A stretch of 64,000 nt of DNA from Deinococcus hopiensis KR-140 (GCF_900176165.1 NZ_FWWU01000009.1:152501-216500); one strand, 5' to 3'. Positions 49,100-60,187 are shown, counted from the first letter of the stretch. Notes: generated by a model from the sequence alone, not told the origin. Numbers and translations: made by a program.

Positions 49100-49353
49100 T
49101 CGGCGTCCGGCGGCCAGGGGCAAAGGAAGGCCAGCAGGCGCCGCCCCAGCTGCGCTCGATCTGCCGTTCGGCCCGCCCGTTTTCCACCGCCGCGCGGGCG
49201 AGGTTTGTGGGGGTAACGGGCATATCCCTCGGGGAGAAAGTCGTTGGGGCGTGGGTCCGTCCCGGGCAGGCCGTAGACGCGGGGGAGCAGCTCCTCTGCC
49301 GGGCCCTCCAGCAGGGCCGCGCACGCCTCTGTCAGAGAGGAGTGGAACAGCAA
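49093..49353 (-). CDS. Hypothetical protein downstream of mqnA
   Basis: 86 codons from a TTG: an amphipathic start (LLFHSSLTEACAALLEGPAE), LPRVYGLPGTDPRPNDFLPE and an Arg/Pro-rich tail. The frame is open further upstream to about 49421 without a good start codon. It would be last in the mqnE-mqnA operon. The protein is unrecognised, and the start is uncertain; its stop lies in a dispersed repeat, so the original C-terminus may be altered. Confidence 0.4.
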   Translation of the reverse strand: MLFHSSLTEACAALLEGPAEELLPRVYGLPGTDPRPNDFLPEGYARYPHKPRPRGGGKRAGRTADRAQLGRRLLAFLCPWPPDADT

Positions 49354-49462
49354 CGCACGCGGCGCAGTGGCCGGCGGTGTGGCGAGGGCGCGTCCTGAAG
49401 ACCACCTCTCCAGATGGGTTCAGAAGCGCCAGCCTCCAAGCCCCGCCTCAGCGACGTGGGGT

Positions 49463-50308
49463 TCACCGCATCTGCCCCGGCCTGGGTCCAAACCTCAGCG
49501 GCGCGTGTCCGGGCACGGCCTTGTCCGCAAATTCCTGCAGGCCCAGCCGGTCCGGCGCTTCGAGGTGGTAGCGGAAGTTCCAGAGGTAATGCTGCACCAC
49601 CCGCTCGGGGAGACCGAGTTTGAAGGCATGCCTGCCCGCCACGTCTGCCAGGTACCCGATTCCCTCGCGCCGGGCTTCCCGCATGGCCTGAACCAGTTCC
49701 GGCGGTGGCGGGTTGTCGCGGCGGTACGCCCACACTGCGAACACGAAGGGGTGGCCGGTCAGCCGGAACCACTCCTCGGCCAGATCGGTGACGCAGATGC
49801 CCCGGGCCGCATGGGGCAGGCTGGTCATGGTGGTTTCGGGCGTCAGTGGGCCTACCACGCCGTACCATTCGCGCAGGGCGCTGTCGCCGATGCGCAGCAC
49901 GCCGTCGTAGCCCTGGGTCAGCAGCGTTTGCGCCTCGCCCTCGGCCCGCTCGAGGGTTGGGGTCAGGCCGCGCTCCCGCAGCAACACCTCCAGCAGGGCC
50001 ACGCTCATGGCAGACTGGGCGGTCAGGGCCACCCGGCGCAATTCAGGGAGCGGCGCGGTATGAAAGAGGTTTACCGAATACACTGGCCCCAGCACAGCCA
50101 CGCTGAAGTCGGGCAGCGCTTCGAGCTGGTCCGCGTGCCGGATAAATTCCACCGCACTGATATTGGCGATGTCCACCTCGCCGGAGAGCAGTGCGGCGTT
50201 CATCTGGGTGGGCACGCCCGTGATGGCCGTGACGCCCAGCGGCAGCGTCAGCGAATCGAGGATGGGCGCGACGTTGGTGTAGTGAATCCAGCCGGCGCGG
50301 TAGGTCAT
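49463..50308 (-). CDS. mqnA: Chorismate dehydratase MqnA (futalosine menaquinone pathway)
   Basis: 281-aa periplasmic-binding-protein-like enzyme that dehydrates chorismate to 3-enolpyruvylbenzoate, first step of the alternative menaquinone route. Family blocks: GWIHYTNVAPILDSLTLPLG, PTQMNAALLSGEVDIANISA, VEFIRHADQ, LGPVYSVNLFHTAPL and RIGDSALREWYG. GGAG-type ribosome site 5-6 nt before ATG 50308. It lies in one operon with mqnE. Confidence 0.93.
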   Translation of the reverse strand: MTYRAGWIHYTNVAPILDSLTLPLGVTAITGVPTQMNAALLSGEVDIANISAVEFIRHADQLEALPDFSVAVLGPVYSVNLFHTAPLPELRRVALTAQSAMSVALLEVLLRERGLTPTLERAEGEAQTLLTQGYDGVLRIGDSALREWYGVVGPLTPETTMTSLPHAARGICVTDLAEEWFRLTGHPFVFAVWAYRRDNPPPPELVQAMREARREGIGYLADVAGRHAFKLGLPERVVQHYLWNFRYHLEAPDRLGLQEFADKAVPGHAPLRFGPRPGQMR

Positions 50309-50345
50309 GAAGCGCTCCGCGCGGGGCTGAGGGGAAACCTGCGGG

Positions 50346-50585
50346 TCACGCGCGGTTCTTTCCCAAAAGGAGGTGCAGGGCCAGGCAGACCACACCAAAG
50401 GCGAGGAGGAGCCAGGCGTACGGCGAAACGGCGGCGAAGACGCCCTCTCCCTCCACATGAGGCCGGCCCAAGCGCATGTGGAGGGTGGGGAAGACCGGGT
50501 ACGCCGAGTCGTCGTAAGTCGAGAGGTGCAGCCAGGGAAGCAGGAAGGCCGTTCCCGCTCCGAGGAAGACGGAATGGAAGGTCAT
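50346..50585 (-). CDS. Small membrane protein
   Basis: 79 aa with two hydrophobic segments (FHSVFLGAGTAFLLPWLHL and SPYAWLLLAFGVVCLALHLL). Unrecognised. Its ATG overlaps the stop of the preceding gene (ATGA), and mqnA starts 38 nt after its stop, so it belongs to the menaquinone operon. Confidence 0.7.
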   Translation of the reverse strand: MTFHSVFLGAGTAFLLPWLHLSTYDDSAYPVFPTLHMRLGRPHVEGEGVFAAVSPYAWLLLAFGVVCLALHLLLGKNRA

Positions 50586-51094
50586 ATTCGGCCCCAGTCA
50601 TTCATACTGTCCGGCCGCTTGCTGTCATCAAAACCAGAAGAGAGCGGCTCTTCGGACGGCACCCCCGTTTTCTTGGAGGGCCAGAGGCGGTCGAGCAGAA
50701 CGAGGAGGAGTTGTACAGCTTCTTCCCGGACCTGAATTTCAAGGCCAAAGATGCGCCACGGGTGGCCACGTATCTGCTGGCTGGCTCCTTCAAGAGAGTC
50801 GGTAACAGTGTTAACAAGGCTGTCATTGAGAGGAGCACGTCTCATGTTGGTGGGGTAAGTGCCTCTGGGCTGTGCAGATACAAACCATAAAGCCCTAAGG
50901 TTCTCTCCACTCTTCCACGTAGAAATAATGGTTTCAGAAGTTGTGGAGATGCCAAAGGCAATTGGTAAAGCCTTAGAAAAAGCATGCGCGTGCGGCTTGA
51001 AGTCTGGATGGATATAGTATGGGCAATTGGCCTTCGGCTGAGCTCCTATCAGGTTCTTTTTGCTGTAAATTTTGCACTGTCTCTCTGCTTTCAC
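50582..51094 (-). CDS. Hypothetical protein of AT-richer composition in the menaquinone operon
   Basis: 170 aa from a GTG that overlaps the upstream stop (GTGA), with its own stop overlapping the next ATG. The sequence (MKAERQCKIYSKKNLIGAQP, YYIHPDFKPHAHAFSKALPI, ISTTSETIISTWKSGENLRA) is rich in Lys, Ser, Ile and Thr, unlike neighbouring proteins. Counting 50881-50940 gives only 25 G+C in 60 bases. The two overlaps argue it is translated. No family recognised; probably acquired. Confidence 0.6.
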   Translation of the reverse strand: MKAERQCKIYSKKNLIGAQPKANCPYYIHPDFKPHAHAFSKALPIAFGISTTSETIISTWKSGENLRALWFVSAQPRGTYPTNMRRAPLNDSLVNTVTDSLEGASQQIRGHPWRIFGLEIQVREEAVQLLLVLLDRLWPSKKTGVPSEEPLSSGFDDSKRPDSMNDWGRI

Positions 51095-51438
51095 GGCACC
51101 ACCTGCACGCTCACTCCACGCCACTCGCCTTCCCGCCGCGCATACACCCGGTAAAAGCTCTGCAGGCGCTCGCCGTTGGCATATAGGGTGCCGCGCGTCA
51201 CCGCCGTGTCACCAAAGACCCGGGCGGCATGGCGCTCGAACATCAGGGCAGCGGGCGGGTTGTGGCGCATGCCTTCCAGCAGATCGGCCTTGAACACAGC
51301 TTGGCCGTCGGGGAAAAAGGCCATCCAGTCGTCGGCCACCACGCCCGCCATCATGGCGGGATCGCGGCGGTGATAGGCGGCGTTCCAGGTATCGTCGAGG
51401 CGCAGCACCTCGTCCAGCGGCTCGGGGGAGGGGGTCAT
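51091..51438 (-). CDS. SnoaL/DUF4440-like protein
   Basis: 115 aa, NTF2-like cone fold suggested by LDEVLRLDDTWNAAYHRRDP, MAGVVADDWMAFFPDGQ, LEGMRHNPPAALMFERHAAR and FYRVYARREGEWRGVSVQVV. Proteins of this family range from small-molecule isomerases to unknowns; ligand not predictable. ATGA overlap with the preceding gene and GTGA overlap with the next. Confidence 0.8.
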   Translation of the reverse strand: MTPSPEPLDEVLRLDDTWNAAYHRRDPAMMAGVVADDWMAFFPDGQAVFKADLLEGMRHNPPAALMFERHAARVFGDTAVTRGTLYANGERLQSFYRVYARREGEWRGVSVQVVP

Positions 51439-51754
51439 GGGCGCTGCATCTTCCCACGCCTCAGCTCCATGAGGATCAGGCACAGGCTGGGCAGGAGCCG
51501 GAGCAGACGCGGTTGCGCCATCGGGCAGTAGGCGGTCCAGCCTGTGCCGTCCCCGAGTGGGGCAAAGAGGCGCAGGGTGAACTCCACCAGATAGGGAGAG
51601 GCCCACCCCATTGCCCCCAGCACCGGCCACAGCAGCTGTGCGGGGATCAGCCCCGTTTGCCAGCCTTCCGGGAGGCCCAGCGCCGCAGAGGGTCGGGCCC
51701 TGAACCACACGAGAGGCGGCAGCGGCCCGACGCCCAGCTGCCGCGTTGCGCTCA

Positions 51755-51755
<1 letters not shown>
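51435..51755 (-). CDS. Hypothetical membrane-associated protein
   Basis: 106 aa, hydrophobic, Trp- and Leu-rich (LGLPEGWQTGLIPAQLLWPV, SPYLVEFTLRLFAPLGDGTG) and ending in a basic tail. Unrecognised. Its ATG overlaps the mqnE stop (TAATG), so it is translated with mqnE. Confidence 0.65.
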
Positions 51756-52906
<1,151 letters not shown>

Positions 52907-52912
52907 GCGGGT

Positions 52913-52918
52913 ATGGTA
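52913..52918 (-). promoter_or_regulatory. -10 element (TACCAT) of the mqnE operon
   Basis: TANNNT hexamer 6 nt above ATG 52906. Confidence 0.5.
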
Positions 52919-52961
52919 CGCCTGGCCGGGGGAGGGAAGTGTCCCGGGTGGCCCAAAGGGA

Positions 52962-52992
52962 GGAGGCGTGTCCGGGTCAGGGACACGCCTCC
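52962..52992 (-). terminator. Terminator of the antiporter gene
   Basis: GGAGGCGTGTCC / GGACACGCCTCC stem with ~7-nt loop, 18 nt past the stop at 53010. Confidence 0.7.
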
Positions 52993-53009
52993 CACCAGAA
53001 GGGAAAAGT

Positions 53010-54164
<1,155 letters not shown>

Positions 54165-54171
54165 GGGTGGG

Positions 54172-54177
54172 AGTGTA
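54172..54177 (-). promoter_or_regulatory. -10 element (TACACT) of antiporter gene
   Basis: TANNNT hexamer 7 nt above ATG 54164. Confidence 0.5.
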
Positions 54178-54232
54178 ATGGGACGGAGGGCAGATGGCGA
54201 AAGGCTGAAGGCCAACCGCCACCGCTCGCGGC

Positions 54233-55600
54233 CTACATTCCCCCGATGGCAAGCGCTCCCACCCGCACGTCGGGCGCGTTCACCGCGTATTGGGTCTCGC
54301 GCAACTCGCGCCCCACGGCCTCAATCCCCACGAGCAGATCGAGGATGTTGCCCGCCACCGTGAAGACCTCCAGCGGATGTGCCACCTCGCCGCCCTCCAC
54401 CCAGAAGCCTTCGGCCTCCAGCGAGAAGTCGCCGGTGATGGGCTTCGCGCCCGCGTGGCCGCCCGACACGCCCGTCACCCGCACGCCGGTCAGTCCGGCG
54501 CTCAGGCGAGCGGCCTGCGCTCCGCCCGCGTGCAGGACGAGGTTGCTGGGAGCCACGCCCACAGTCCCCTGAATGCCCTGGCGGGAAGCGTGGCCGGTGC
54601 TGACCGTCCCCGCCCGTGCCGCCGTCGCCGCGTTGTGCAGAAAGGCCGAGAGTCGTCCCCCTTCGATCAGGGTCAGGGGCACGCTGGGGCAGCCCTCGGC
54701 GTCGAAGGCGCGGGACTGTAGGCCGCGCAGCAGGGTGGGGTCATCGGTCAGGGTGACGAGCGGGGAGGCAACGGCCTCACCGAGGCGTCCAGCCAGGGGG
54801 CTCTTGCCTTCCTCCACCATCTGTCCGCTGAACATGGGGGCGAAAAGGGCAAGCAGTTGCCCCAGGCACTCCCCCGAGAGGATGGCGGGAAAGGTGCCGC
54901 TCGGGGCGGCTTTCGCGCCCAGCAACGCCACGGCCTTTTCCACTGCCGAGAGGGCAGTGCGGGTGGGGTCCAGTTCCGTGAACTCGCGGGTAAACTGCCA
55001 GTCGCCCTGAATCTTGTGCTGTCCGCCTTCCGTGACCAGGGGGTAGGCGTAGCCCATGGCGTACAGTTCGCGGGCCTCGCGGCCGAGCCCGGCGGTGTTG
55101 CCCACCAGGCGCAGGGTGTCACCGTCCTCATAGCCGCCGTAGGGCACGCTCGCCACGCGTGGGTCAGCGTCCCGGGCGGCGCGGTCGAGTTCCAGTGCCA
55201 CGTCCACCTTTTGCTCCACCGTCACGCCGCTCAGGCCCTCACCGTACAGGTCGAGTTCGGGTGGGGGCGGCCAGTGCTGCACGCCCGCCCCAGCCTCGGG
55301 CGCGACGAGTTCGGCGTTCTCCACAGCCATATCCAGCGCCCGGTCCAGCGCGGGCCGGGAAAGGTTTTCGGTGTAGCTGTGCCCCCACGCGCCGCCGACC
55401 ACCACGCGCAGCGCCACGCCCTGCCGCGCCGAGAGCTTGAATTCGCTGACTTCGCCGCCAAAGGCCTGCACGCCCGTAGACGTACCGCGCTCGCCGTACA
55501 CCTCCAGCGTCACGCCGCGCGCCCGCGCCCGGTCCAGCAGGTAGGCGCGGGCGCCTTCGAGGCTGAGCTGGGCGGTCTGGACTTCTGCACTCTTCGTCAT
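54233..55600 (-). CDS. tldE: TldE/PmbA metalloprotease subunit
   Basis: 455-aa partner of TldD in a heterodimeric peptidase that processes small modified peptides and unfolded chains. It carries the family N-terminus (VYGERGTSTGVQAFGGEVSE), LRVVVGGAWGHSYTENLS, YGGYEDGDTLRLVGNTAG and the C-terminal ITGDFSLEAEGFWVEGGEVA, but no HExxxH, as expected for the non-catalytic subunit. ATGA overlap with tldD. Confidence 0.93.
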   Translation of the reverse strand: MTKSAEVQTAQLSLEGARAYLLDRARARGVTLEVYGERGTSTGVQAFGGEVSEFKLSARQGVALRVVVGGAWGHSYTENLSRPALDRALDMAVENAELVAPEAGAGVQHWPPPPELDLYGEGLSGVTVEQKVDVALELDRAARDADPRVASVPYGGYEDGDTLRLVGNTAGLGREARELYAMGYAYPLVTEGGQHKIQGDWQFTREFTELDPTRTALSAVEKAVALLGAKAAPSGTFPAILSGECLGQLLALFAPMFSGQMVEEGKSPLAGRLGEAVASPLVTLTDDPTLLRGLQSRAFDAEGCPSVPLTLIEGGRLSAFLHNAATAARAGTVSTGHASRQGIQGTVGVAPSNLVLHAGGAQAARLSAGLTGVRVTGVSGGHAGAKPITGDFSLEAEGFWVEGGEVAHPLEVFTVAGNILDLLVGIEAVGRELRETQYAVNAPDVRVGALAIGGM

Positions 55601-56991
55601 GCGCGGCCTCCGACGGTAATTTCCGAAATTAGGATGTGCGGCTGCCCCACATCGGTGGGCAGTGAGCCGGACACGCTGCCGCACATGCCCTGACCAAGCG
55701 CGAGGTCACCCGCCACGCCCACGATGTGTTGCAGGTCCTGCGCGCCATTGCCCACCAGTGAGGCCCCCTTGAGCGGTTCGGCGATCTCGCCGTCCCGGAT
55801 CAGGTACGCCTCGTTCACCGCGAAGTTGTAGTCGCCGGTGCCGGGCGTGACGCTGCCGCCGCCCATCGTGCGGGCGTAGATGCCGTGAGACACCTGGCGA
55901 ATCAGGCGTTCTGGCGTTTCAAGGCCGTTGTCGATAAAGGTCGAGCGCATCCGGCTGGCGGGCGCGAAGGTGTAGTTCTGCCGCCGCCCGCTGCCCGTCC
56001 GGGCGTACCCTGTCTTGAGTTCGCCCACCCGGTCCACCAGAAAGGATTTCAGGACCCCGTTCTCGATCAGGACGGTGCGCTGTCCAGCCATGCCCTCGTC
56101 GTCAACATTCACCATGCCCCACGCACCCGGCAGGGTGCCGTCGTCGATGGCGGTTACGGATTCGTGCGCGATCTTCTGCCCCATCTTGTCGGCAAAGACG
56201 CTGGCGTTTTTCTCCACCGAAGTCGTTTCCAGAATATGCCCGCACGCCTCATGGAAGATCACGCCGCCGAAAGCGTTGCCTATGACCACGGGCAGCTTGC
56301 CGGCGGGTGCGTAGGAGGCGTGCAGCATCGCCCCCGCGATCTGGGCAGCCTCCGCGCCGATGCTCTCCGGCCTGAAGGTCTCGAAGAATTCCAGGCCCTG
56401 CCCCGCGCCAGGGCTGCAGGTGCCGGTTTCACGCAGGGTGCCGTCCTGGGCGATGGCGGTCACGCCCATACGGGTCCAGACGCGCTCATCCTCGGCCCAC
56501 ATGCCCTCGCTGTTCGCCACCAGCACGCGCTGCACGCGGTCCGAGTACGTTACGTCCACCGTTTTGATCTGGGGTGCTCCGGCGGCGGCTCTGTGGGCGC
56601 GGCGCATCAGGGCCAGTTTTTCCCGGCTGGAAGCGTGCAGGGGGTGTTCGCGGGCCACGTACAGGGGAGGGGCGTCTACCCGCCGGAAGTCCAGCCCGCC
56701 GGTTCCGGCGCGGTCCGTCTCGCCCGAGCCTGCCCGGGCGCGGGCCACCTGCCCCGCGAGGTCGCGCAGGCCCGTTGCCGTCACGTCGTTCGTGTAGGCG
56801 TACACCACACGGGAGCCGTACAGCAGGCGCAGCCCGGCTCCGAAGAGGTTGCCGCCGCCCGCGTCCTTTACCTCGCCCTGATGCAGGCGCAGACCTGTTG
56901 TCACGGTGTCTTCCACAAACAGTTCGGTAAAGTCTGCGCCGCCCGCACGCGCGAGCGAGAGCACTTCACCGGCCAGGGTTTCATTCAGCAT
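55597..56991 (-). CDS. tldD: TldD metalloprotease subunit
   Basis: 464-aa catalytic subunit. The zinc motif HEACGH (HExxxH) lies in GNAFGGVIFHEACGHILETT, with MVNVDDEGMAGQRTVLIENG and MGGGSVTPGTGDYNFAVNEA following, and a typical N-terminal domain (FVEDTVTTGLRLHQGEVKDA). It acts with TldE encoded directly behind it. An AAAGG lies about 10 nt before ATG 56991. Confidence 0.95.
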   Translation of the reverse strand: MLNETLAGEVLSLARAGGADFTELFVEDTVTTGLRLHQGEVKDAGGGNLFGAGLRLLYGSRVVYAYTNDVTATGLRDLAGQVARARAGSGETDRAGTGGLDFRRVDAPPLYVAREHPLHASSREKLALMRRAHRAAAGAPQIKTVDVTYSDRVQRVLVANSEGMWAEDERVWTRMGVTAIAQDGTLRETGTCSPGAGQGLEFFETFRPESIGAEAAQIAGAMLHASYAPAGKLPVVIGNAFGGVIFHEACGHILETTSVEKNASVFADKMGQKIAHESVTAIDDGTLPGAWGMVNVDDEGMAGQRTVLIENGVLKSFLVDRVGELKTGYARTGSGRRQNYTFAPASRMRSTFIDNGLETPERLIRQVSHGIYARTMGGGSVTPGTGDYNFAVNEAYLIRDGEIAEPLKGASLVGNGAQDLQHIVGVAGDLALGQGMCGSVSGSLPTDVGQPHILISEITVGGRA

Positions 56992-57002
56992 GGATGGGCC
57001 TT

Positions 57003-57450
57003 TCGGGGTTTGCAGCGGTCCCGGTCAGCGGCGACGTGTTACCGGGATGGTGTTGATGAGAGCGGCCAGCAGGGAGGCGGACGAGGTCGCGCGGCGTGCC
57101 GGGCACGGCGAAAGAGGGCGGTGCCAGACCCTTCTGGCCAGGGCTGGACCAGTGCTCGGCCAGCGGAGGCCCGGCAGCGTCCAGAAAAGCGTTCCTCAGC
57201 GTTTCGGGAAAGGACTGAACCATCCTCGGCTGTGGCAGGGACTGCAACCCGGGAGCCACCAGGCGCACGACCACCGGCCGCAGCTGCCGAACGGGGTAGT
57301 GCGCGCAGCGGGCTGACCCAGCCTGCGCGCGGCCTCGCTCGCCCTGGCCCCATTCCCGAGCGGCGTGAGCAGGTGCCCGCCATACCGCCCGCGCAGCAGC
57401 GCCGTAAGCTGGTCCTCACGCTCGACCGCGGAGGTGGTGGATGGTGGAGC
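57003..57450 (-). pseudogene. Degraded HTH regulator-like gene
   Basis: No single frame is convincing, but three minus-strand frames in succession look like one protein. EDQLTALLRGRYGGHLLTPL and ASEAARRLGQPAA form a winged-helix start. AHYPVRQLRPVVVRLVAPGL in the next frame continues the recognition region. QSLPQPRMVQSFPETLRNAF and AGPPLAEHWSSPGQKG complete a C-terminal part. Two or more indels would be needed, and no start codon is in the first frame. It lies directly upstream of tldD. Confidence 0.4.
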
Positions 57451-57503
57451 ACCCCCCTACTGTGACGCTTCTTCCTTTCAAAGGAAAGCAGTCTTGTTGA
57501 AAG

Positions 57504-57535
57504 CGCTCGGCTTCACTGGACCGGACCGCCGAGCG
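57504..57535. other. Hairpin in the intergenic region
   Basis: CGCTCGGC / GCCGAGCG, 8-bp stem with 16-nt loop; a seven-T run follows about 24 nt later on the plus strand. Purpose unknown. Confidence 0.4.
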
Positions 57536-57577
57536 GGTTCACCACCTGACTGCAGGCTTTTTTTGGCGGGAGGACAG

Positions 57578-57598
57578 TCTGACCTTTAGACGGTCAGA
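57578..57598 (-). terminator. Hairpin spanning the GNAT stop codon
   Basis: TCTGACC / GGTCAGA with the 7-nt loop containing the TAA stop; no T-run, so terminator function is weakly supported. Confidence 0.4.
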
Positions 57599-58131
57599 CG
57601 CCTGCGTACCTCTGGCCACCCGCTCCGCGTGACCGCGTACATCACCGTGTCGCGCATGGTGCCGTCCGGGCGGCGCATATGCGAGCGCAGCACGCCCTCA
57701 CGGGTCAGGCCCAGCTTCTCGATTGCACGCTGCGAGCGTGTGTTCAGGATGTCGGTTTTGATCTGCACCCTTTCCATGCCCATGACTTCAAAAGCGTGGG
57801 CCAGCAGCAACGCTTTCATCCGGCGGTTGACGCCGCTGCCGTGCCAGCGTGGATGAAGCCAGGTCCAGCCAATCTCCAGCCCGGCGTGGGCTGCCCGGAT
57901 GTCGCCGTAGCGGGTGGTGCCCGCCACCTCCCGGCCCACATACACGGCGAAGGGCATGGCGTCGGGCGCGTCCAGGGCCAAGCGGTAGTACGCGGGGTGA
58001 CTCGGCGGGGTACTCATGTGCTGCAACTCGGGCAGGCAGTCTTGCGCGAGCAGGCACAGCGGCAAGATGTCCGCCTCCCCCAGAGGCCGCAGGGTCAGGT
58101 CACCGCCGTTCAGCTGAAGGTCGTGGTGCAT
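57586..58131 (-). CDS. GNAT-family N-acetyltransferase
   Basis: 181 aa of the RimJ/RimL-like type. Blocks: LTLRPLGEADILPLCLLAQD, EVAGTTRYGDIRAAHAGLEI, GWTWLHPRWHGSGVNRRMKA (acetyl-CoA loop), VQIKTDILNTRSQRAIEKLG and REGVLRSHMRRPDGTMRDTV. The target could be a protein N-terminus or a small amine. Leaderless: TACACT lies 6 nt above ATG 58131. Confidence 0.9.
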   Translation of the reverse strand: MHHDLQLNGGDLTLRPLGEADILPLCLLAQDCLPELQHMSTPPSHPAYYRLALDAPDAMPFAVYVGREVAGTTRYGDIRAAHAGLEIGWTWLHPRWHGSGVNRRMKALLLAHAFEVMGMERVQIKTDILNTRSQRAIEKLGLTREGVLRSHMRRPDGTMRDTVMYAVTRSGWPEVRRRLTV

Positions 58132-58137
58132 GGAGGC

Positions 58138-58143
58138 AGTGTA
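58138..58143 (-). promoter_or_regulatory. -10 element (TACACT) of GNAT gene
   Basis: TANNNT hexamer 6 nt above ATG 58131. Confidence 0.5.
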
Positions 58144-58193
58144 GGGCGGGTCCCCGGTCCAGTGGGGGGAGAGACAGAACGGGACAGGGACGC

Positions 58194-58199
58194 TACGCT
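58194..58199 (+). promoter_or_regulatory. -10 element (TACGCT) of DUF3006 operon
   Basis: TACGCT 6 nt above GTG 58206. Confidence 0.5.
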
Positions 58200-58205
58200 G
58201 TGAGC

Positions 58206-58511
58206 GTGAAGGACAACGGGGGAGGCACACAGGGCGGGCGGCAGGAGCGCTGGACGGTGGACGGGCTGGAAGACACGCCGCGTGGCCCGGTGGCGCGGCT
58301 GGAGCGGGAGGACGGTTCCACCTTCGATCTGCCCAGGCAAGCGCTGCCGCCGGGTGTGCGTGAGGGTGACCTGCTGGGGGTAGAGGACGGCCCCGACGGT
58401 GCGGTGGTCCGCGTGCTGGAGGCTGAGACGCGGGCCCGGCGCGAGGAGGCCCAGCGCCGCCTGGACGTGCTGAACGCCGCAGCGGTGGGAGACGGGGAGA
58501 TCAACCTATGA
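58206..58511 (+). CDS. DUF3006 domain protein
   Basis: 101 aa. The DUF3006 core is WTVDGLEDTPRGPVARLERE, then STFDLPRQALPPGVREGDLL and an RREEAQRRLDVL helix. It typically accompanies a ComEC-like beta-lactamase-fold protein, as here, where its stop overlaps the ATG of that gene. Function unknown. Leaderless GTG. Confidence 0.85.
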   Translation: MKDNGGGTQGGRQERWTVDGLEDTPRGPVARLEREDGSTFDLPRQALPPGVREGDLLGVEDGPDGAVVRVLEAETRARREEAQRRLDVLNAAAVGDGEINL

Positions 58512-59539
58512 GCGACAAGAAACCCGCCTCCCGCAGAGCGTCGGCGCCCAAGACGACTTCGCCCAAAGCGCCTGCCAGAACCTCCAAGAGCGGTGGAACG
58601 AAAGGGGCGCGCGCCTCTTCCAAACGTGCTGGGGCAGGCCGGGGTGGCCTGCGTCCCAACGGACCCACGACTTCCGACAAGCTGGGCCTGCTGGTGCTGG
58701 CGCTCACCATCGGCCTGGCCGCCTGCACCGACCGGATGGGTCACGGCGGGGGCCAGCAGAAAGCACCAGATGGGCCCACTGGTCAGGTCACCATCCGTTT
58801 TCTGGATGTGGGGCAGGGCGACGCCGTGCTGATTCGGAGTCCAGAAGGCAAGACGCTGCTGTATGACGGGGGCCGCAGCAGCGAGCGGATGAAAGGTCAC
58901 CTCCAGACCTACGGGGTGGACAAGCTCGACCTGATGGTGGCGAGCCACGCCGACGCCGATCACATCGCCGGACTGGTGGTGGCCGCCGAGCAGGCCAAGC
59001 CGACGCTCTTTATCAACAACGGCCTGGCGGGCACCACCCGGACGTGGGAGCGCCTCGTCTCGGTCCTGAAGGACGCGGGTACCACCTTTCAAAAGGCCAA
59101 CGGGCAGCTCATCAACCTGGGCAGCGTGAAGGTGCGCGTCATCGCCCCGCCCCCCGGCATGGGTGACGATCAGAACGAGAACAGCGTGGGCCTGCGCGTG
59201 GAATTCGGCGACTTCCGGGCGCTGATGACCGGCGACAGCGAGAAGCCCGAGACCGCGGCCTGGTTGGCAGAGGACCGCGCTGAGGTCAAGGGTCCCTTCC
59301 AGGTTTACAAGAGCATTCATCACGGGGCGGCCAACGGGGACCACGCTGCCTGGCTCGCCGCCGTGCGCCCCGAAAACGTGGTGATCGGCGTGGGTGAGAA
59401 CAGCTACGGCCATCCGACGAAGACGGCACTGGACCTGTACAAGCAAAATGGCATCCGGGTCTACCGCACGGACCGTCAGGGTACGGTGACGTTTACGGGC
59501 AACGCCGACGGGACGTACACGGCAACGACGGACCGCTGA
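58508..59539 (+). CDS. ComEC-like metallo-beta-lactamase-fold hydrolase
   Basis: 343 aa. A long basic Ser/Lys/Ala-rich N-terminus (1-55) leads to a hydrophobic lipoprotein-like segment (LLVLALTIGLAACTD). The hydrolase domain shows FLDVGQGDAVLIRSPEGKTL, YDGGR, the metal motif SHADADHIAGL (HxDxDH), LRVEFGDFRALMTGDSE and KSIHHGAANGDHAAWL. Related domains lie at the C-terminus of ComEC and in secreted nucleases. Probably anchored outside the cell through the LAAC cysteine. Confidence 0.88.
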   Translation: MSDKKPASRRASAPKTTSPKAPARTSKSGGTKGARASSKRAGAGRGGLRPNGPTTSDKLGLLVLALTIGLAACTDRMGHGGGQQKAPDGPTGQVTIRFLDVGQGDAVLIRSPEGKTLLYDGGRSSERMKGHLQTYGVDKLDLMVASHADADHIAGLVVAAEQAKPTLFINNGLAGTTRTWERLVSVLKDAGTTFQKANGQLINLGSVKVRVIAPPPGMGDDQNENSVGLRVEFGDFRALMTGDSEKPETAAWLAEDRAEVKGPFQVYKSIHHGAANGDHAAWLAAVRPENVVIGVGENSYGHPTKTALDLYKQNGIRVYRTDRQGTVTFTGNADGTYTATTDR

Positions 59540-59564
59540 GGAGAGGGGTTCCGCCTCTGCGAGC

Positions 59565-59600
59565 AACGAAAGACCTCCGCCTAGGCGGAGGTCTTTCGTT
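59565..59600. terminator. Bidirectional terminator, 36-bp palindrome
   Basis: Perfect inverted repeat with GACCTCCGCC arms and AACGAAA/TTTCGTT ends, between the hydrolase gene and tRNA-Thr on the other strand. Confidence 0.85.
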
Positions 59601-59601
59601 C

Positions 59602-59676
<75 letters not shown>

Positions 59677-59722
59677 GTTTGCCGGTCTACCGCAGCCCTG
59701 GGGCAAAAATGCTGCACGCACA

Positions 59723-59751
59723 AGGGTAGACGATGGGCCAGCACTTGTCAA
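59723..59751 (-). promoter_or_regulatory. tRNA-Thr promoter TTGACA-N17-TACCCT
   Basis: -35 at 59751-59746 and -10 at 59728-59723 on the minus strand, 17-nt spacer. Confidence 0.8.
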
Positions 59752-59820
59752 ACGCGGGTTGAGCGGGGGCCGCTGAGAGCAGTGGTTTCTGCAGGCGAGA
59801 CGCAGTGCGGCCCAGTGTGT

Positions 59821-59826
59821 TACCCT
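59821..59826 (+). promoter_or_regulatory. Candidate -10 (TACCCT) of rpsO
   Basis: TACCCT followed by a ~70-nt GC-rich leader before the rpsO GTG. S15 represses its own mRNA in other bacteria; leader folding was not tested. Confidence 0.4.
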
Positions 59827-59902
59827 GGCGTTTGCCGCCGCAAGTGGTCGAGGCCAACTTTGGCTGCTGCGCGCGGGACTTCACAACAGTAGAGGGTACA
59901 AC

Positions 59903-60178
<276 letters not shown>

Positions 60179-60187
60179 AGCTCACCG

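Noticed and set aside
47239..49398. 719-codon plus-strand ORF opposite the disordered membrane protein and ATL genes
   Set aside because: Composition artefact; the minus-strand genes have leaderless promoters, a membrane helix and the ATL motif.
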